Below are positions 56,457 to 58,827 of a stretch of DNA of 58,827 bases, piece after piece. Numbering within the stretch: the stretch's first letter is position 1; each line of letters begins with the position of its first letter. The notes below the pieces were generated by a model that was not told the origin of the DNA, searched no databases, and worked only from the letters and a program-made list of their open reading frames with translations. Origin of the DNA: Rhodothermales bacterium (GTDB lineage: Bacteria; Bacteroidota; Rhodothermia; Rhodothermales; VXPQ01); NCBI GenBank assembly GCA_022825385.1, contig JAJDWX010000017.1:1-58827 (forward strand). The letters run 5' to 3'. The position numbers were made by a program, and so were the translations under genes.

Positions 56457-56486
56457 CCAGACTTACACAGTTCGCTGGACACCCTC

Positions 56487-56494
56487 AACGTGTA
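56487..56494. repeat. Right copy of the 8-bp target-site duplication
   Basis: AACGTGTA repeats the octamer at 54862-54869. Joining the TIR gene at this duplication restores the frame: the codons for Glu-Arg-Val before the left end are followed directly by Cys-Ala-Leu after the right end. Confidence 0.9.
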
Positions 56495-56644
56495 TGCGCC
56501 CTTACCAAAGGCAAGGTAGAGATACCTTCAGACTACTCCGGCGTTCTTTATATCGAATTGAATGTATACTCAGGATGGAAACTCGAACTTTGCAAGGAAC
56601 TCAAAGCCGCCGGGTATAATATCGATGCGAATAGGATTATGTAG
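56495..56644 (+). pseudogene. TIR-domain (PF10137-like) effector, 3' part
   Basis: 49 codons plus a stop continue the interrupted gene in frame: CALTKGKVEIPSDYSGVLYI ... GWKLELCKELKAAGYNIDAN. The pattern LPSDxxGVLYI ... ELKAAGxxID is the usual C-terminal end of PF10137-type proteins. The reconstructed protein would be about 262 residues. Without its own start this part is not expected to be translated usefully. Confidence 0.88.
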
Positions 56645-56746
56645 CAATATTTCTGAGATTTATCCATTTAACTTGACAACTTAATTTCACAATCTTCTGA
56701 AATCGCATAAAACCCCAAAAAGCACATAAACGGGCGTGTAGAGGGG

Positions 56747-57469
56747 CTAATTGAGGGGGCGCTTCCAGGTTATGGCTTTCTTAACAGCAAGAAAACTGCC
56801 AACAGCCAACCACATAATCACACCTGCAACTAAGCATAGTTCAGCAACAGGGATAGAGTAGAGGAACAAGCTGGGAATTCCCATATGGATTTCTATCATG
56901 ATGAAGAATATCCATAATATCCATGCCATTGACGCAAACAATCTGGCTCGGCTCCCTGTGCTCTGGAATACCCAGACGGTTTGCGAGAAAGTGTGTTTAC
57001 CTATGTGGATTCCATGAATTTCGGGTATGCCGAAACACAATATGGCTGGTATATACAGCCAACTGGGCGCATCTGCTAGGCGGACGCATTCCACCAACAC
57101 ATGGGCAGCAGCATACCCTGTCAGGTACCAGGCGTTCAGCCTTGCGCCTTCGTTATGTTCTTCGAGGGCCTTAGTAAGAGTGGCATAATATCTGACACGC
57201 TTGCGCTTAGGGGTTTTACGCTTGATGATGCCATCCTCTAATTTTGCATCAAGATCATACGACACTATCCTGTTTCTAAATAGCCATGACACTGCTGTTG
57301 CTATGCTCGTGATCCTAAAAACAAGGAGAAGCCACTCTTGACTTGGCTGGCAGGGCAGATCATGACACTCCCAGACAAAAATCACCAATACAACCCAAAA
57401 GATTGCACCGCACACAATAAAGGCATAGTCTGCAATCGCTTTAAGGGTTTCCGACGGTCGAAAAGACAT
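56747..57469 (-). CDS. Multi-pass membrane protein of unknown function
   Basis: 240 residues from ATG 57469 (MSFRPSETLKAIADYAF). Six or so hydrophobic segments: FIVCGAIFWVVLVIFVW, LLLVFRITSIATAVSWLF, a central pair, LFASMAWILWIFFIMIEI and LCLVAGVIMWLAVGSFLAV. A basic cytoplasmic stretch (IIKRKTPKRKRVRYYATL) lies between helices two and three. No family recognised. GC content is far below the core genome, like the TIR gene. It is transcribed against the island operon and sits between the TIR gene's 3' fragment and the second A-B pair. Confidence 0.6.
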   Translation of the reverse strand: MSFRPSETLKAIADYAFIVCGAIFWVVLVIFVWECHDLPCQPSQEWLLLVFRITSIATAVSWLFRNRIVSYDLDAKLEDGIIKRKTPKRKRVRYYATLTKALEEHNEGARLNAWYLTGYAAAHVLVECVRLADAPSWLYIPAILCFGIPEIHGIHIGKHTFSQTVWVFQSTGSRARLFASMAWILWIFFIMIEIHMGIPSLFLYSIPVAELCLVAGVIMWLAVGSFLAVKKAITWKRPLN

Positions 57470-57937
57470 GAGATGCTGTCTACTTGAGTTGGCTTTAATA
57501 TGACCGTAGAGGCAATTTACACACAATTTTCCAGAGCCTTATCCACGACCGACCTTTCGACAAAAGGCTGACTCGAAGAAGTGGTCCGTAAAAGTTGGAC
57601 AGGTTTTTACGTGTAGGATTGCGGTGGTTTACCCCGCCTTCGTCTGTAGTATACGCCATCGGGTGTCAAGTTGCAAGACCTTGGTGAGAGTATTCTTCGT
57701 CAAGGCGGCGGATGTAGCATGTAAACGGTGGTGTGCTCTCGTGCCTCGGAGCCGTTGCCTGCGTATGCTGGCGTATACCTCTTGCTGATACTGTGTTAAG
57801 ATGGATATGTAAAATTCACATAAATTTCATAAAATATACACAACCGAATGTATCTATAGGGGCGAAATACAGCAGGTGCGTATTTTTTGCGCCTCTCTCC
57901 TTATCTGGCATTACATGCCTCAAAGACAATGCGGTCG
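57470..57937. other. Gene-poor stretch with insertion-sequence scars
   Basis: Apart from the IS3-like terminal repeat at 57582-57601 I see no gene. Short open frames here lack motifs. The composition changes abruptly around 57580 and again near 57800, where the sequence becomes AT-rich just upstream of gene A copy 2, a plausible place for its promoter. The last 11 bp before the A start (with GTCGATG) match the first copy, so the A-B duplication begins about there. Confidence 0.5.
57582..57601. repeat. Probable IS3-family terminal inverted repeat (orphan end)
   Basis: TGGTCCGTAAAAGTTGGACA resembles the outer ends of IS3-family elements (TGGnCC...GGACA type). No matching second end or transposase lies nearby, so it is a leftover end. 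Whether it belongs to the same insertion as the OrfB fragment at 49723 cannot be told. Confidence 0.45.
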
Positions 57938-58384
57938 ATGAAACACGAAGCCCATGATCCGAAGCGCCGGCTCGCGCCCTGGGGTCATTTTTCGAAAAAT
58001 GATTTGGCGTATTTTACCGATGTAGCCCGTTATGAGGGGCGGGCATACCACAAGACAAGGCCCGCTGACTACGGCTTCCATCCGCCGGTCAGTCCTCGTC
58101 CGACAAAATCGGTTTGCGACGACATTCGGGTTATTCGAAAAGCCGAAGCGAAACAACTGCTTCTTTCAGGTTTTGCTCGTGGCATGGTCAGCACGTATCG
58201 CAAGGGAAACCTGAGGCTGCCCAAGTTTGTATGGGTCGTAGATAGTCATGGCGAGGTCTACGAGGCCAAGCTGGACGGCGATGGACCCGGCTACCACGGG
58301 TACCGAATCAATCAGCATAGAGACGCCGGCTCTCGAACAATGCGCAAACAGGTACTAAAGGCATGGAAACGACGGGCCAACTGA
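57938..58384 (+). CDS. Uncharacterised small basic protein, island gene A (copy 2)
   Basis: 148 residues from ATG 57938 (MKHEAHDPKRR), the same length as copy 1 at 49889. A gap-free hand alignment gives about 71% identity, concentrated in GRAYHKT, PADYGFHP, CDDIR, QLLLSGFARGMVST, LPKFVW, YEAKLDGDG, YHGYRI and MRKQVLKAWKRR. The N-terminal 30 residues differ most. Its end overlaps the following B copy by 22 bp, exactly as in copy 1, so the pair was duplicated or acquired as a unit. Divergence excludes a very recent duplication. Confidence 0.72.
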   Translation: MKHEAHDPKRRLAPWGHFSKNDLAYFTDVARYEGRAYHKTRPADYGFHPPVSPRPTKSVCDDIRVIRKAEAKQLLLSGFARGMVSTYRKGNLRLPKFVWVVDSHGEVYEAKLDGDGPGYHGYRINQHRDAGSRTMRKQVLKAWKRRAN

Positions 58385-58691
58385 AGTTCACGCTTATCCC
58401 GGAGACGCTGGAGGAAGGCGCTCCGGAAGAAAAGGCTTCTTTCGGCATGGTTTCCATCGCCGCAAACGGACGCGTCCTGACCGAAGGCGTTGCCCTTCTG
58501 GAGAAGGGCGAGATAGTCAGCGGCCCGCATGTTTCCGGTTATCATATGGCTGAATGGCTCTTGTGGAACTGGTGGCGGCTGCTTTGGGAGCCTCGTCCTG
58601 CAGGCGTGGATAACGGCCAGGATAACGACGATACATGGTTCGAATGGGTCTTTGCGCACAATCTGTCATCCATTAACGAGGGCTACCTGTG
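58363..58691 (+). pseudogene. Island gene B (copy 2), truncated by an insertion sequence
   Basis: The first 109 or so codons match gene B copy 1: METTGQLKFTLIPETLEEGA, SGPHVSGYHMAEWLLWNWWRLLWEP and FAHNLSSINEGYL. After GYL the match to copy 1 (which continues WPDIEIASDG) ends because an IS481-family element begins. The frame stays open into the element to the window edge. Whether the rest of B exists beyond the element is unknown. Confidence 0.85.
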
Positions 58692-58827
58692 TAAACCCAC
58701 TACATTATTCATTGGCAATTTGAGGGACTCGATGGGGGTTTGGTATTTGAGGCTGGCGTGCGGTCGATGCCAATTGTATCGGTGCAGCCACTGGGACAGG
58801 TATTCTCCTCGCTGTTTGGAACTGTCG
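58683..58827 (-). CDS. IS481-family transposase, C-terminal part, running off the window
   Basis: The minus strand encodes SKQRGEYLSQWLHRYNWHR then PHASLKYQTPIESLKLPMNN and VVGLHR before a stop at 58683-58685. The YNWHRPHASL and NNVVGLH ends are hallmarks of IS481 transposases. The last codons and the stop come from host gene B sequence. This is a different element from the one at 54904, whose C-terminus is unlike it. Confidence 0.85.
   Translation of the reverse strand, partial: DSSKQRGEYLSQWLHRYNWHRPHASLKYQTPIESLKLPMNNVVGLHR
58690..58827 (-). mobile_element. IS481-family element, left end only
   Basis: The element begins at TGTAAACCC (58690; TGTGTAAACC from 58688 is an alternative boundary because copy 1 of gene B shares CCTGTG). 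It interrupts gene B copy 2 and continues beyond the right edge of the window. Confidence 0.75.

Larger units (their letters stand above)
54870..56486 (+). mobile_element. IS256-family element, internally deleted and carrying a nested IS481-like element
   Basis: The outer ends are inverted repeats: GGGGGTGTCCAGAAAACTGT at the left and, on the opposite strand at the right, GAGGGTGTCCAGCGAACTGT. AACGTGTA is duplicated on both sides. Only 34 bp of the left end and about 344 bp of the right end (with the transposase C-terminus) remain; an IS481-like element fills the middle, and about two thirds of the IS256 transposase gene is missing. The element can therefore no longer move by itself. Insertion split the TIR-domain gene. 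Confidence 0.9.

Overview
The window reads as one contig from a GC-rich Bacteroidota-type bacterium, most likely from the Rhodothermota (Salinibacter/Rhodothermus side). This rests on a secreted subtilase with a type IX secretion tail of the NYPNPFNPET type, a run of SurA/PpiD-like chaperones, a PgpH-type 7TM-HD protein, MoxR, a GlnRS carrying a YqeY-like tail, and occasional TAnnTTTG promoter-like boxes. The assignment is inference; no rRNA is present. The first 90 bases are a pure TC dinucleotide tract at the window edge.

Layout. 1-1415: 3'-truncated type I methyltransferase hsdM on the minus strand, running into the TC tract. 1946-6195: overlapping topoisomerase IV genes parC-parE. 6216-12840: an FAA-hydrolase-family enzyme, then a plus-strand run of exported enzymes (Tat lipoprotein TIM-barrel isomerase, CE1-like esterase, sulfatase, SMP-30-like lipoprotein, NIPSNAP protein) that looks like a carbohydrate or organosulfate degradation cluster. 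12873-25538: subtilase with sorting tail, Na+/Ca2+ antiporter, K+ channel, VapBC pair, tRNA-Lys(CTT), RodZ-like protein, ligA, SSS symporter, PgpH-like protein. 25581-31069 (minus): MoxR and three peptidyl-prolyl isomerases of the envelope. 31288-42873: gltX, a DUF2335 pair, an ABC ATPase, DinB-like protein, glycosylasparaginase, GlnRS-YqeY, glycosyltransferase, anti-sigma-like ATPase, and a GT-C/methyltransferase fusion. 42976-46180 (minus): TetR regulator, five regularly spaced operators, miaA, and a tyrosine recombinase with a dif-like site upstream.

From about 46.2 kb to the end the sequence is an accessory, defence-type island: small membrane protein, type III restriction subunit (Res), two uncharacterised overlapping genes (called A and B here), type III methyltransferase (Mod), and a TIR-domain (PF10137-like) effector. 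The effector gene is broken by an IS256-family element that itself carries an IS481-like element; an 8-bp target duplication lets the original reading frame be rebuilt exactly. A second A-B pair lies at 57.9-58.7 kb and is cut by another IS481-family element at the window edge. Res and Mod are separated by A and B, and every junction from A through B and Mod to the TIR gene is tight or overlapping, which suggests one functional unit in which restriction is backed by an NAD-degrading effector. This is the best candidate here for an undescribed system. The second strongest regulatory signal is the TetR operator array at 43948-44099, and the third is the dif-like site at 46240-46267 next to the recombinase.
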